Under the pieces are notes generated by a model. It was given only the letters and a program-made list of their open reading frames with translations, was not told the DNA's origin and searched no databases. A DNA stretch of 64,000 bases from Bubalus kerabau (Eukaryota; Chordata; Mammalia; Artiodactyla; Bovidae), in assembly GCF_029407905.1 (NCBI RefSeq), contig NC_073630.1, forward strand, positions 53,655,001 to 53,719,000, read 5' to 3'. Below, in pieces: positions 1-12,311 of the stretch (position 1 is its first letter; each line of letters opens with the position of its first letter). Made by a program: the position numbers and the translations under genes.

Positions 1-1248
1 TGCTAATAATTATATATAATTCTATATCTTTTCTTTATTTTTTATTGAGCTCTTAGAGGTTATATAAGACTTCATTTCTTTTTAAATAATGTTGGATGTA
101 TTCATATTCTTTCAGAAAAAAATCAGCTTCCTTCTTTGTGACCTCTGAAGTTTTAATGTAGTTTTTGGTGGTATGATTATGGATTACTTTGTGTCAGTGG
201 GCAGTGGTGGGGAGAGACTCTCTCCTTCACATTGACAAACCCATAAAATAAGGGATTTGCCATTTTCCCAGATTTATTATAATTCTTATTTACTATCATT
301 AGTGCACTATTTATTCACTTAATTTGTTGTATTTACTTTTTGAGCTCTTATTTAATACCATTAATTCACTAATTATTTTTTTACTAACAATTTCAAATCA
401 ACATAGTAATAACTATTGTTTGTTTAACCTTTTCTGTGGAAGCAAAGTACGGCTTTCAACAATATCTTGTTTGCCAACAAATCATGTGTCAGATACTATT
501 AATAGTGTAATGCTACTGATGAAGAAACTCCCAGTGCAGTGACACGGTGGAAATAAATCCATATATGCTCAGTATTTTAATAATTGTACTATGTCATCTC
601 AAAATTAAAGGAAAATTAATAAAAAATATTAATTGTGCAAAATAAAATGTATTTACAAATGCAGTCATTTCTAAAGTATACAGAACCCTTGCTCTGGATA
701 AGAAAAATTAGGGTCATGTAGAAAGAATAAGAGGGGCCCTAAAGATTAGAAACTCTAAATATGCACTGAAAGGAATTAATTTTCATAAAATCTTCCCTGT
801 TCCTTATATTATCAACCTTGTGGTGTCTTTTAAATCTACATTCTATAACTGAAAATAGAATACAATACACAAGACTTTGAAGCACTCAAAGCTATATATT
901 CAGTTTACATTTTCCAAGTAATTTTTATAGAATGCTTTATAAAAAGAGAACTAAATGTATTAAGCTCTCTATAAATTATGATCATATATGGATATTCCTT
1001 ACCTTCTTCATATCATTAACTTCAAAGATCCCTTATTCTTATTGAATCATCATACTACATTAAAATATTCTATTTGTGCTAAAACATTTTTAAAATGTCC
1101 ACCTATATAGATTCCTAACAATGATGGTTTTGGTATGGTGATTCCACACAGCCAAGACAGAAGACCTAAATGCATAAACCAAAGCATATTCCTATGTGAC
1201 AAGGATTTATTTATTTTTATTTTTTTGATCTATTTTTTAATGTTCTAG
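1..1248. other. A+T-rich single-copy-looking DNA
   Basis: No gene or recognisable repeat is visible. Reading frames are short and stop-rich in all six frames. A pyrimidine-rich tract at about 1205-1247 leads into the exon-like segment that follows. If that exon is real, this stretch is intron or 5' flank. Confidence 0.5.
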
Positions 1249-1316
1249 ACAGATTGTGAACAAGTGATTCTAGACTACAAATGGGCCTTGGCTTGGAACA
1301 CAGAATCTGCATTGAG
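1249..1316 (+). CDS. Candidate internal coding exon (68 bp), product unrecognised
   Basis: This segment is bounded by a T-rich tract ending in a TTCTAG acceptor at 1243-1248 and by GAG|GTGAGT at 1314-1322, which matches the vertebrate donor consensus. Only one frame, starting at base 1249, is open throughout: 22 codons plus two bases (AG), with residues such as CEQVILDYKWALAW. The other two frames hit stops within 20 bases. The exon ends with two bases of a codon, which is the phase needed by the exon-like segment at 42726-42909, whose first base T would complete AGT (Ser). I do not recognise the protein. A 68-bp open frame is common by chance, so the support comes from the splice sites and the phase match, and conservation or RNA data are needed to settle it. 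Confidence 0.38.
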
Positions 1317-2687
1317 GTGAGTGAAATGACTGCTTGGTTTTAAAACAGAAGTTATTAGCTAATGCACATTTACTAATCCACCTAGAACACTGCCCCATTT
1401 CTGAGATCAGCTCTGGAAAAATTGCTAGAAGTATCTTTAAAGTTTATGAAAAATACTTATTGTTTTCATAAAAATCAATAGCTTCATTGATAATATTTTA
1501 ATGACATAAGTTAGTAAATACAAGATTAAAATAATGAGCATAGACTTTAGAATTTCCTTTAAAATGATTTTGGTCTTAAGTATCAATTTTTCCACTTAAC
1601 TAGCTTAAAATATACTCTTTGATAGGAAAACTTAAACTGTATTTAGTATACAATATAATGGATATAGGAAAACTCCTCTGGGGAGTTTGACACAGCATTT
1701 TGGAAACCTCAGAGTTCTTTCCTCATTGTTTTCTTTAATTTTATTATTTTCCTTTCATATTCACTTGCTTTTGATGTACTGCTATATTTTACTGTTCTGA
1801 CTAGCTCAAGCGACCTTGTCAACAGTTCAGTTGTTGAATAAGGCAAAGTGTTAGTTATAGTGTGAAAATGTAATGTGCTGTTAGAAAAGGGCAAGCCATT
1901 AACTTTCAAATTTCAACTTCTTGTATTCCATACCTCAGTGATGGCTAAAAAGCCTCTTGTATGAATTACTATTAAGAGAAACATGGCATATGCGTCTATG
2001 AAGCTTCATAATTATGGATGATACAAACCTTCATCCTACAAAACTACACTTATGGGATGTTTGCGGTGGCTTATTTTTCCTTAAAAAAAAAAATCAAGGG
2101 ACCTGTAAATCATAACATGGAGATTATTTTTAGACATATAATTCAGGGCAGAAACACACCTTGCAAGAAATGACCTAAAATCCCCATGTCAAAGAAGACC
2201 GTTGTCAAATACTCTACATAATTTTTGAAGTTGGGAACAATCAGAATAAATTTATGTTACTGATACAATACACTTATGTCAAAATCTTCATATAAATAAG
2301 ATATCACTGTGTATGGAAGTTCACAACCTTGCTTCAGAGTAGAGTGGCTGGAAACTCTATGACAGTAGTCATGCAAAATGGCAAATATTATGTAAAGACA
2401 ATGATTATGTGTTATTGTTCTGTCAAACCACAGCATTATCATTAGATTCTGTGGTTACTTGGAAATTACTCTGAACACTCCTAGAAACTTTGAAACATCT
2501 GTGGTATGTGTAATTTCTGTCATTTTAAGATATTTAAGTATCAAATATTATATAGTTTTTAGGATTATTCTGAACTCCTATTTACATAATGTGAGGATGA
2601 AGGGAAATAAGATTTTTTTCCATAGAGTTCTCAGTAGAGAACCATAGTCATATATGAGAATTTAATTTAACATTAGTGGCCTAATTC
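1317..2687. other. A+T-rich non-coding DNA, possibly intron
   Basis: No repeat is confidently assigned here. The short frames near 1709-1909 and 2257-2442 on the - strand lack coding features. If the exon at 1249-1316 is genuine, this begins its downstream intron. Confidence 0.45.
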
Positions 2688-2904
2688 TGTGTTTCTTAAC
2701 CTTTGGACTCTTGGACATTTTGTGCTTCATAATTCTTTCTTGTTGGGGGGGCATGTACTGTGCTTTACAATATTTAGTGGTACCCCAGGAATTTATCTAC
2801 TGGGACCAATAGTGCAGCTGCCTTCCAGACAACAAAAATTGTCTCCAGACGTTGCCAAATGTTCTACTGAGGGTCAAAAAACCATGCTAGGTGAGAACCA
2901 CTGG
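2688..2904 (-). mobile_element. MER5A-like hAT-Charlie DNA transposon remnant
   Basis: The segment opens with a TTTCTTAACCTTTGG-like terminus and closes with GAGAACCACTGG, the reverse-complemented ends of MER5A. Internal blocks such as the TGTCTCCAGACGTTGCCAAATG stretch match that family's core. It is non-autonomous and encodes nothing, so the short frame across it at 2689-2943 is not a gene. Confidence 0.8.
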
Positions 2905-3054
2905 AATAAAGCAATATGGGATAACTTTTTTAAGCTGAAATAAATGTAAGGGAATCAATTCTTGTCAAAATATCTTTGAATATGATCTCTCTTTTCTCTC
3001 TTTTTGTTGCTTCACCTAGAAGATCATATTAATGGACTAGAGCAAAGAAAAAAC

Positions 3055-3518
3055 AAATTTAAAAAGATACCTACACCTCAATGTTCATAGCAGTATTATT
3101 TACAATTGCCAAGATGTGGAAGCAACCTAAGTTTTCATCAGATATGAGATATGTGTACACACACACTCATATACACATAGACGTACAATGGAATACCACT
3201 CAGCTGCAAAAAAGAATGAAATTCTGCCATTTGCAGCAACATAGGTGAAAGTAGAGGGCATTATGCTAAGTGATATGTCAGACAAATACTGTATGATATC
3301 ACTTATATGTAGAATCTAAAACATACATAAACTAGTGAATATAACAAAAAGGAAGCAGACTCAAAGATACAGAGGATAAATTAGTGGTTACCAGTTCAGG
3401 TGAGGTGTATTAGAGGGGGTGGAGAAAGTGTGAGGTACAAAGTATTGGGTATAAGATAGGCTACAATAATGTATTGTACAACACAAATAAATAGCCAATA
3501 TTTAGTAATAAATGTAGT
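3055..3518 (+). mobile_element. Old L1 (L1M-type) 3' end
   Basis: The text follows the end of L1 ORF2 and the start of its 3' UTR: a 'TTCATAGCAGTATTATTTACAA' style block, then 'GGAATACCACTCAGC', and a 3' UTR with a G-rich patch near 3400-3425. It is heavily diverged and 5'-truncated. A small (CA)n expansion lies near 3157-3168. Confidence 0.75.
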
Positions 3519-3616
3519 TTTCCCTTCTCCAGGGGATCTTCCCAACCCAGGGATCAAACCCAGGTCTCCCACATTGCAGGTGGATTCTTTACCACCTGAG
3601 TCACAAGGAAGGCCCA
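3519..3616 (-). mobile_element. Bov-tA SINE fragment
   Basis: This is the tRNA-related head of a ruminant Bov-tA SINE in reverse. The B-box-like core lies near 3551-3570 (GGGATCAAACCCAGGTCTCC) and the segment ends at the complement of GGGCTTCC. The SINE tail is missing. Confidence 0.85.
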
Positions 3617-4516
3617 GTAACTTTAAACACTGTATTAAATAAATAATACACTTTTAAATTAATATTACTTTAGTAACATTAAAAGTGTAAAAGTGAAAAG
3701 TTCAGAAAAGCCTCTAGTCAACTCTGATATGTACCAAATATAAAAGTTTATGCAACTAAGTTTGTGCTGACTTCAGAAATTAGGCTTCTTCTCCTGATAT
3801 CTCTGTTCATATGACACAACTATAAATATTTATAATGGAGAATAAAGAGTGACATTCTTTATTTGACTTTCTTTATGAAATTAGGTGTGTGCAAGCCCGG
3901 TCTTCTAAACTTACACTGATAAGCTCCATGTGAAGCGCAGGAAGGCTTGCTAGTCTGCAGAGCCTGCTACATTGACTGCAATCAATTCTCAGGAATCTGT
4001 GTTCTCTACCACATAATTCTTAGTTGAAATTAACAAAAATTTTTCTTCACCCTTTTCCAATTGATAGCATCAAAATATAATTTTGGTGCTAATTTGGCAT
4101 CTTTGAGTAGTCTCTGCTTTTATTGACCAACTCTTCAGTGAGAAGAGTTACTGAACATTGAATACAAGAATCTCCAACTTCTATTCCAAACATCTCCATT
4201 TTTTAAATCTATGGTCCCTTGAGAGTACCAAAAGTCCTACGATAATTACTTGCACATACTTTGATTTGTCTGTGTGAATTCCTATTTTTCACTAGTATGT
4301 AATCAGAAGAAAAAAAAAAAAAAGAAGAAATCAATTGGATAGTGAAACTGATATAAACTACAATTTTCTCCCATAACAGCCAATGTTAACATATATTTAT
4401 CAAAATGGATTGACTTTTCATATGTACATAGTTTAATCTTAACTTATACAATAAACTCATGCTGATAAAGCATGCATTTAATCTAATTTTTAAAATTAAA
4501 GGGCTAGTTAAGTTTT
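3617..4516. other. Non-coding DNA without assigned repeats
   Basis: A+T-rich, with an oligo-A run at about 4309-4323. I see no open frame of interest and no repeat I can name. Confidence 0.45.
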
Positions 4517-4736
4517 AGGGATTACCAGGTGGCACACTGGTAAAGAATCTGGAGGCAAGAGATGCAGGTTTGATCCCTGGGTCAAGAAGATCCCCTGGAG
4601 TAGGAAATGGCAACTCACTCCAGTATTCTTGCCTGGAAGCCTGGAAAAATCCATGGATAGAGGAGTCTTGCAAGCTACCTACAGTCCACAGGATCACACA
4701 GAATCAGACATGACCGAATGAGCACACACAGCACAG
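4517..4736 (+). mobile_element. Bov-tA SINE
   Basis: A full-length ruminant SINE: the tRNA-Glu-like head (CTGGTAAAGAATC, GGTTTGATCCCTGG), then the shared Bov-A body (CTCCAGTATTCTTGCCTGG) and a tail ending at GACCGAATGAGCACACACAGC. The divergence from consensus suggests it is not recent. Confidence 0.9.
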
Positions 4737-5595
4737 TTAAGTTTAATATGAAAAAAAAGTTTCTACTTTTAAAACTATTTGAAATTCACACCTTTAGGCT
4801 ACAACAGTTCTAAATTTCTATTAATCTGTGCCAGTTTATAAATTGTGAAAGACATTTGAAGGGAAATAACGTTTTTCCTAAGATTTTGTAACTATGTTGT
4901 TAAAATAATTATCAAGCCATTTTTCTGAAATTTTACATTGGTGTTAAAAAACATGCTAAGGAATTTAGATATCTCATTTTTTTTTTTCCAATCCATAGTT
5001 GTAAGTTTTGGAGTATGACTAGTCCTCTATAAGATAGGTAAGTAATTTAGGATGTCATTTGCACTATTTCAATGCTCTTTGCCAAAACCTGTAAATACTG
5101 ATTGTGTCTCCAGAACTTAACTCTCCATTGTAAATAGATGCCAGCATAAACCATTGTCAGATGTTATATTCATGGAAACTATATCCTTTAGCCAAGGATG
5201 GTGAGAATTATTTTTCTGCAGGTATCTTAGCAAGTACAGATGGTGAAATCTACACCTTGCTCTTTACCAGTTTCTTTCAAGGGAAATACACCCTAGTGAA
5301 GTTTTCAGCTTAAAATGTCCCTTAAGAATTGAATAAATTGAAACTGCCCAAGGGGATGGATTATTGAATGTTTTCTTCACAAGATATTAAAAACAAAAAG
5401 AGGGAGTGCTTTCATGACCCAGCGGTAAACAGTCTTGGTCTCTTAATGGAACACCTATTTGCAGTTGTTATCCCTTGTTTTTCTATAAAAGACACAAGAA
5501 AATAAAGAGTAGGAGCAGTGCAAAAATAGACATATGTGTATGACAGCAGGAAATCACTGTGAACTTCCTGGAAAATAATGTAGGTGGCATTGTAT
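4737..5595. other. Non-coding DNA without assigned repeats
   Basis: A+T-rich with an oligo-T run at about 4977-4988. No coding or RNA gene signal is seen. Confidence 0.45.
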
Positions 5596-5661
5596 GCAGT
5601 GGTTTAATGTCTAGGCTTTAGAATTAGACACGTCTGATTTTGAATTCTAGATTTGTTTTTG
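5596..5661 (+). mobile_element. MIR SINE 5' fragment
   Basis: The order 'GCAGTGGTTTAA', 'GGCTTTAGAATTAGACAC', 'TGATTTTGAATTCTAG' follows the start of MIR. It is short and diverged. Confidence 0.5.
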
Positions 5662-5765
5662 CTAACCAAGAATAGTGTTATCTGCTTTTTTGATGCAGTT
5701 TTTAATGTGTTCTTACTAAAGTCTTTGCATTTTCTCCTTTATCCACACACTCACTTATACTATCG

Positions 5766-5872
5766 GTGTTTTTATTGCTGTTTTACAGATAACAAATCTG
5801 ACCGAGCCTCAGAGAGGTTGCTTAACATCACAGAACCTAGTTAGTGGAAAGTCCAGGTTAAAGACAAGTCCT
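5766..5872 (-). mobile_element. MIR SINE fragment
   Basis: This contains the antisense MIR core: a TTTTACAGATAA block, then CCTCAGAGAGGTTGCTTAAC and a CACAGAACCTAGTTAGTGG block. It is typical of an old mammalian-wide copy. Confidence 0.6.
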
Positions 5873-5898
5873 GTTACCTTCTCCTTCCCAAAACTTTA

Positions 5899-6120
5899 GG
5901 TTTCCCATGTAGCAGGGTGGTAAAGAATTCAAATGCCAATGCAGGCGATGCAAGAGACAAGGGTTTGATCTCTGAGTTGGGAAGAACCCCTGGAACAGGA
6001 AAAGGCAACCCATTCCAGTACTCTTGTCTGGAAAATTTCATGTACAGAGGAGTCTGGCAGGCTACAGTCCATGGAATCACAAAGAATCAGACATAACTGA
6101 GCATGCACACATGTACACAT
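5899..6120 (+). mobile_element. Bov-tA SINE
   Basis: A full-length copy with the head at TTTCCCATGTAGC, a GGGTTTGATCTCTGAG B-box region, the Bov-A body and a GACATAACTGAGCATGC tail. The frames on its complement at 5874-6120 are SINE shadows. Confidence 0.88.
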
Positions 6121-6984
6121 ACTAAGACTTAATTAACCAAGGAGAGATAAAAAAAATTAGAACAACAAAACACACAAAAATATTATGGTGCAAGGTCCCA
6201 CTTTTTTGGAACATCAAATTATTTTCCTTTACTCTCTTTCTGAACTTAAGCACGTGATTAATTGTTATATGATGTAATACAATACCCTGTTTAAACACTC
6301 TACTCCTTTCCAATAATATTATGACCTACAGCAATTCTCAAAACCTCATTTTTCTGTCTTTAGAAGCTATTAAAATCAAACTAAAATTAGGATAAATTTC
6401 TACATACAAATTGTAGGATAAAATTCTACAAATTTATACATACAGTTTTCCATAGTAACTGAAAATTAGTAAGCTCTTTACAAAAGACATCAATTTTAGC
6501 ATACTTGCTATGACAGATTACTGGGTATATGTGGGTTCCATCTTTTAAGAGGCTCATAGGTAGACAATGATAGATGGGAAATTCATAGAAAGTTCAATTG
6601 TGGAGACCTGATTCTAAAAAATGGTCACATTGTTCATATTCATAAAACACATTCTCTAGGCATGATAGTTTTCATTCACTCACTTAGCAGGCATTTATCA
6701 GCACTCATTGCCAATATATATACTTTTAAGCCTAAGTTTCTATATAAAAGGAATTCACAATGTGTTAGAGAATATGATTTGATATTGACAGTGGGGTTCT
6801 GCTCAGGTAGTTTTGCCATGGTCATGACAGCTTAAACCTTGCATAGTCTTAATTCAGTAGAGCAGAGTGATTCTAAGTATCAAACACCTGCATTCTGAGT
6901 AGAGGAAAGAGCTGAAAATGAATGCAGGAAATAATTGCATATTATGTTAGGTTTCTTGGACAAGTTGCCATGTTCATGTCTCAG
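6121..6984. other. Non-coding DNA without assigned repeats
   Basis: A+T-rich. A faint L2/MIR-like patch around 6668-6710 (ATTCACTCACTTAGCAGGCAT) is too weak to call. Confidence 0.4.
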
Positions 6985-7140
6985 GGCCCATGTACCTATT
7001 TTATCATCTGTCTGGAACCCTCCGTTCCTGCTTCTCCACCCTATATTGTAAGGCTTGATCTTTCACTTGCTTCCTGTGCCTCTATTCAAATAATTCCTTT
7101 CTAGCATTGCTTTTACTGTTTATTTTAAACAAAAACACCA
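6985..7140 (+). mobile_element. Possible L2 LINE fragment
   Basis: Pyrimidine-rich text with 'GTCTGGAACCCTCCGTTCC' and 'CTCTATTCAAATAATTCCT' resembles the late L2 3' region. The match is diverged and the call is tentative. Confidence 0.35.
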
Positions 7141-7261
7141 CCATTAAAGCTTTCCAAACCCACCATTCCGAAGTCCTTTATCTTTGTCTGCTTTAGTTGT
7201 TTTCATAGGAATGTTTACTCCATAGGGAAAAATATTAAAAAAAAAAATACTTTATGCTATT

Positions 7262-7550
7262 TTACTAATACCTAGAACAATTCCTTCCATGGTGAAGTGA
7301 AGTGAAGTCACTCAGCCGTGTCTGACTCTCTGTGATCCCATGGATTATAGCCTACCAGATTCCTCTGTCCATAGGATTTTCCAGGCAAGAATACTGGAGT
7401 GGATTGCCATTTCCTTCTCCAGGAGATCTTCCCATCCCAGAGATTGAACACAGGTCTCCCCCTTTGTAGGCAGACACTTTACTGTCTGAGCCACCAGGGA
7501 AGTTCACCTTCCATGGTACTGGTGCTCAATAAATATTTGTGGAATCAATT
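7262..7550 (+). mobile_element. L2 LINE 3' end, split by a SINE
   Basis: The left part (7262-7293) reads CCTAGAACAATTCCTTCCATGG and the right part (7518-7550) reads TGGTGCTCAATAAATATTTG, which join into the standard L2 3' terminus. A Bov-tA SINE inserted in between and duplicated CCTTCCATGGT. Confidence 0.6.
7294..7506 (-). mobile_element. Bov-tA SINE with clear target-site duplication
   Basis: An antisense full-length copy, from the GTGAAGTGAAGTCACTCAG tail complement to the AGCCACCAGGGAAG head complement. The 11-bp direct repeat CCTTCCATGGT at 7283-7293 and 7507-7517 is the target-site duplication. Confidence 0.93.
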
Positions 7551-9043
7551 TTGAGTTGTAAGAAGAGCGTGGTCTTAAGACTTGCTATGAGAAGATCATG
7601 CTCATATTAACCATTCAATAGAATCAACACTGTTAGCTACAGTGGCTTCCTTTTATTCAAAAAGAAAGTGGAAAGAATCATGTGAAAGTTGCTTAGGTCG
7701 TAGAGCATCCCCGGAAAGAGGAGGGAGTCTGGGATTCCTTTGATCTCTCAAAGGCAACAGAGGAAAATCTTTCAGGAAATTACTTGCAAAGATTATTTGT
7801 ACCTCCAAGAATTTAAGACTGATACTTGGCTTCTAAATTGTTTGTGTAGTCATCTGTCCTACTGCTACCTCTCTGTACAACGTGCAGAATCTTAGGTAAG
7901 TGGGGACACAACCTGGAGCTGACAGGGTGGTAGAGTGGAACTGCCTGTGCTCCTATTATTGATCTGAATAGGTTGAATGAGTGTACACTGAAGTACTTCT
8001 TTGGGCTGGAGCCAGTTGGCCCATATCTCACATAACAGAATGTCCCTCTTCAGGGAGGAAACTCAGAAGTAAAGGACCATGGGGAAGATGACTGGCCATG
8101 AACACTGGGAAATTGTGGGGAAAGGTGGGACTTTAGCTTAGTAGTACTGAGTTTAAAAAATTAGGAAAACTTAAAATGGTAGGGTGTCTATTGAATCTCT
8201 CTAAACATCTCTTGCAAGTACCATCAAAGAGTAACTTTGGATACTTCTGCCAGAAAAGACACTGAGTACCAGGCATTGTTAGCAAGAGAAATAGGATGAT
8301 TAACAAGGAGAGAGGTCTGTCCCATGAACTTATTTAGTAAAGAAATGTTTGTCTTTTCTACCCTTCCTTCTCATTATCACAATAAATGGAAGAGCTAGTT
8401 ATTAGAAGAGGGAGTAAAGATAGTTTTATAGCCCAAGGATCCTGTCTTTTCTCCATTCCAAACAGCCAGGACCTCCACTTTAACATTTAGTTAGGGGAGA
8501 GAAGGAAATAAAGTTTAGAGACTGAGATTGAATTTAAAAAACAACACTAACTGAAAGAAGTGGAGTGGGTCTTAATTATCATACTAAGATCTGTGTGGCT
8601 CAAAAACATGAAAACCATTCACATGTCACTATCAAGCCACTATGTGTTGCTTTAGCAAGTATACTTCTAATAATGATGGCTATTAGAAGAAATAGACCCT
8701 CAATATTTACAAGTTAATGAGCTCAATAGTATAGTTATGAGATCAATATATTGTTTAGATACCATCTCCCTCAGTAATATAATAGCTACTTGCATTTTTT
8801 TTTTCTTTTTTGTTTTTCAAAATTAGATCTAAAATCATAGTCTGAAACATTGGTTAGCGTTCTGGCTTAACTTATCTCCTTAAAAAGAGAGTAGCCATTT
8901 TAATCTTAATGGATTAAAGGTGTTATTTCTTTATTAGTATTCCTTAGATTATCTAACAAATTAAAAAAAAAAACAAAGAAAAAATGCAAATGACAAATGC
9001 AATTTGATTCTTCTATAAGCCATGTTGCATTTTAAGATATGTT
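7551..9043. other. Non-coding DNA without assigned repeats
   Basis: A GTAAGT at 7896 resembles a splice donor, but the open upstream frame ends in TAG across that boundary and no strong acceptor precedes it. Otherwise featureless A+T-rich sequence with oligo-T and oligo-A runs near 8798 and 8965. Confidence 0.4.
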
Positions 9044-9054
9044 ATAACCAACTT

Positions 9055-9310
9055 CAGAGAAGGCAATGGCAACCCACTACAGTACTCTTGCCTGGAGAAT
9101 CCCATGGACATACAGTCCCTGGGGTCGCTAAGAGTCTGATATGACTGAGACACTTCACTTTCATGCATTGGAGAAGGAAATGGCAACCCAGTACAGTATT
9201 CTTGCTTGGAGAATCCCAGGGACAGAGGAGCCTGTTGGGCTGCCGTCTATGGGGTCCCACAGAGTCGGACATGACAGACACAACTTAGCAGCAGCAGCAG
9301 CAGCAGCAGC
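9055..9310 (+). mobile_element. Bov-A2 SINE (dimeric) with AGC tail
   Basis: Two Bov-A monomers in tandem: the first ends near ACTGAGACACTTCACTTTC and the second begins at GGAGAAGGAAATGGCAACCC. The element ends in (AGC)8. The flanking 11-bp direct repeat ATAACCAACTT at 9044-9054 and 9311-9321 is perfect, so the insertion is recent. Confidence 0.95.
9287..9310 (+). repeat. (AGC)8 microsatellite in Bov-A2 tail
   Basis: Eight uninterrupted AGC units end the Bov-A2 SINE. Such tails are commonly length-variable in ruminants. Confidence 0.95.
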
Positions 9311-9341
9311 ATAACCAACTTATGATTTATTTGTAGACATA

Positions 9342-9463
9342 ATGGCAAACCACTCCAGTATTCTTGCCTGGAGAATTCCATGGACAGAGGAACCTGGAAG
9401 GCTACATACAGTCTAAGGGGTTGCAAAGAGTCAGACACAACTGACTGACTATCACTCACTCAC
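9342..9463 (+). mobile_element. 5'-truncated Bov-tA/Bov-A SINE
   Basis: It starts in the Bov-A body (ATGGCAAACCACTCCAGTATTC) and ends in a CTGACTGACTATCACTCAC tail. Imperfect flanks (TGTAGACATAA left, AGTAGACGTAA right) look like an aged target-site duplication. It lies only about 30 bp from the Bov-A2. Confidence 0.88.
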
Positions 9464-11523
9464 AAGTAGACGTAAAAAGACAACTTCATGGGTATCTCTG
9501 TGTACTTTTCTTGAATGAAAATCCTTCATATCTTTACATCTGGTTATAGAAAAAACATTTTAATTGAAGAAAAGGAAAAACAACAAAAAAGCATTTAATT
9601 TAGGCTTTGTGGTCTCCTATGATTAGCAGTAGTCTCTTTTCCTGCCTCTGAGGGCACTTAAGCCATCAGAATTATCCCAGAACACCAGAGTAGCATGAGG
9701 AATGGCCATCTCATCACATTTTAAAAATTTTTTAAAACATAGCAATCATTTAAATGGACACTTTACCCAAAGAGTAATTTAATGCATTAAAAAATAGAAT
9801 AGGCAGTAAGGAGGAAGTATTGAGTAGTGGTAAGTGGAATGTACATTTTCTTTTCTTGCATTTATGTACCAACTAAATGCAGTGACTCTCCAACATTTCA
9901 GTTTTGAAGTTTCAAACTGCATGCCTTCTTTCTAACCAAATGCTGCTTCTGTTCAAAACAGCAGTGACAATTTCAAAGTTTTAAAGTTATTCTTCAATGA
10001 TGGGCATTTAGTAGTCAATGTATAGCTAATAATAACATTTCATACTTGGCATATTTATCATAAATGATCAAGGTGGTTTAAAGGCTTTTATTAATAACGC
10101 TGTGGGGAAACAGTTGGCATTATAATTCTTTTTTCTTTAACCTTTTGGGGAAAAAATTGAAGTATAAAGAAATTAAATTTTTTTAGCTTGACAGAAGAAA
10201 AGTGGCATGTAAATACAAATTATCAGTGAGTGATTTGTTTTTAATTCACAAAATGAGTCAGTAAGGAATAGCTGATTTGATTTAGAAATAAAATATTTGA
10301 ATCTCAACTCTCTTTACTTTTATAAAACGAGTTGTTCACAATTATATCTTTGATGGCAGTGGTGGTGACAGCAAAAGGGTTGCCCCAGTTTGACAAAGTC
10401 AAGACTTATAAAAGAACATATGACTTTCTTGTCTTTCATTTTAGTGAGACATTGATTCTCAAAGAAATCTAGAAGATTTGAAAACTTAAGTTAAACCTTG
10501 CAGATTTATTTTCTTTACTCATAGTTCTCATTTCACAACAGTAAATGTATTGCATATTTTAATAAACACATTGCTAAGTTCTAAATTTAATTAGTATTGA
10601 CTCTAATTAGAGAGGGTCTTTTTTAGCATACTTATAGGCCACTTTATCCCAACTATCTCCCATCTTGCTGGAAATCATACATTTCTGAATGTTTCATTAA
10701 ACTTTTTAAGCTTATTTAATTTTCTAGGTTTTTCTATTTCAGCAGCATTATACCAAGGATATTTGTGCTAATAATTGCTAAAGTTAACCTTTCAATTAGG
10801 TGAATTATTGTCATTTAAGGAGAGCAAAGTTGATCAGGGAAAAGGGTTTATCAGTGAAACTCAAAATAGTAGAAAGGTTTCAAAAAGGGAAGAAAATACA
10901 TTTCTATGATGAATTTACATTAGTTCAGCTGCAGACTCTAAAGGACATTAGATGATCTTGCTTATTCTCTATTTGTAGGAATTAGTACAATGTCTGCCAT
11001 CAAATAAATATTTGCTGTGTAAATTATAAGTGAATTCATACATATACATTGTAATCAGACCAGTCTCAGTATATTTCTTCTTCTAAGATTTTTAGTGAGT
11101 TTAAAGTGGAATTAAATTTCGTTTATCATCTAGCTTTATGACTACTTTGAAGTAAATGAATAATTCTAGAACTCAGTTTCTTTATGTCTAACTCTTAAGA
11201 GTCATGATCTTTGATTCACAAAGACTGTATAGCTACATCTAGATACTAGTTCTTCTGTTTATATTTGTAAATCACTTACAGTTCAAATACATGACATTTA
11301 TAGGCACTGTAGAAAATTCATAGTGGATTTACTTTTTGGTTAATCTATTTAGAACTCTAGGATTAGACAATGCTATTCCGATTTTTTTTTTTTTTAATCA
11401 GTAACAATGAAGTTGAAAAAATATATTGATTCAGAAAACTTTTTCTTATTTTTACTCTCCTTTTTGAGGCTATGATATTTATAGTAATACATATCACCAA
11501 TTTACTTTTAATGAGTATGCAGT
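9464..11523. other. Non-coding A+T-rich DNA
   Basis: No gene is visible. A weak L2/MIR-like 3' patch lies near 10975-11025 (ATCAAATAAATATTTGCTG). An oligo-T run lies near 11382-11395. Confidence 0.4.
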
Positions 11524-11734
11524 GTATGCATGCTCAGTCTTGTCCGACTCTTTGCGACCCAATGGACTGTAGCCCACAAGGTTCCTTGGTCCCTGGGATT
11601 ATTCAGACAAGAATACTGGAGTAGGTTGCCATTTCCTACTTCAGGGGATTTTCCTGACCTAGGGATTGAACCCACATCTCTTGAGTCTCCTGCACTGTAG
11701 GGCAGATCTATTTCCACTACACCACCTGGGAAGC
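11524..11734 (-). mobile_element. Bov-tA SINE
   Basis: An antisense copy: GCTCAGTCTTGTCCGACTC near the left end, and the complement of the tRNA-like head ending at CACCACCTGGGAAGC. The left flank is repetitive (TGCAGTGTATGCATGC), so the exact start is uncertain. Confidence 0.88.
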
Positions 11735-12089
11735 AATTTAATGAACAAGGATTTAGAATTGGTGCAAGGACCAAATAAACTTACCAACTCTGGAAAACGT
11801 CATAGGGAATAGATACCCCAAACTGAAAATAGTTCAAATAGAGGCAATTAACATTTATTTCATGAGTATAGTATTTAAGAAGGCTTCACTAACATGAATA
11901 ATTAGGTATGTGATGGGTCCAGTGTACTCTCATTAATATAAATGAGTATCAGAGATTCTGCTAATTGTTATGAGTAGACTAAATGTCAAAAAAGTATTCA
12001 ATCTTATTAAGAATTTCTAGAAATTAATTATTCCATATAATTAATATTCAAGATAAATGAAGAAACTCATGTAAGGTGTGAAAAAAAAA
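11735..12089. other. Non-coding DNA without assigned repeats
   Basis: A+T-rich spacer ending in an A10 run at about 12081-12090. Nothing else is seen. Confidence 0.4.
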
Positions 12090-12100
12090 AGTTCTGTGGT

Positions 12101-12308
12101 GTGTGCTACTCGGTCAGTCATGTCCAACTCTTTGAGACTCCATAGACTGTAGCCCACCAGGCACCTCTTTCCATGGAATTCTCTAGGCACAAATACTGGA
12201 CTAGATTGCCTTCTCCTTCTCCAGAGGATCTTCTTGAGCCAGGGATCAAACCCAGGTCTCCTGCATTGCAGGTAGATTTTATACTGACTGAGTCACCAGG
12301 AAAGCCCA
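12101..12308 (-). mobile_element. Bov-tA SINE inserted at an LTR edge
   Basis: An antisense full-length copy. Flanks AGTTCTGTGGT (12090-12100) and AGTTCTGTCGT (12309-12319) form an 11-bp duplication with one mismatch. It landed at the first bases of the MaLR LTR that follows. Confidence 0.92.
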
Positions 12309-12311
12309 GTT

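Noticed and set aside
3551..3575. tRNA-like B-box sequences in many places (GGTTCGATCCCTGG type)
   Set aside because: They belong to Bov-tA and CHR SINE heads derived from tRNA; no intact cloverleaf tRNA gene was found.
7777..7901. Possible exon ending at GTAAGT (7896)
   Set aside because: The only open frame ends in TAG at the boundary and the acceptor side is weak.
9054..9459. Multiple short antisense frames (LQARILEWVAISFS-like)
   Set aside because: These come from Bov-tA and Bov-A SINE antisense text and appear wherever the SINE is present.
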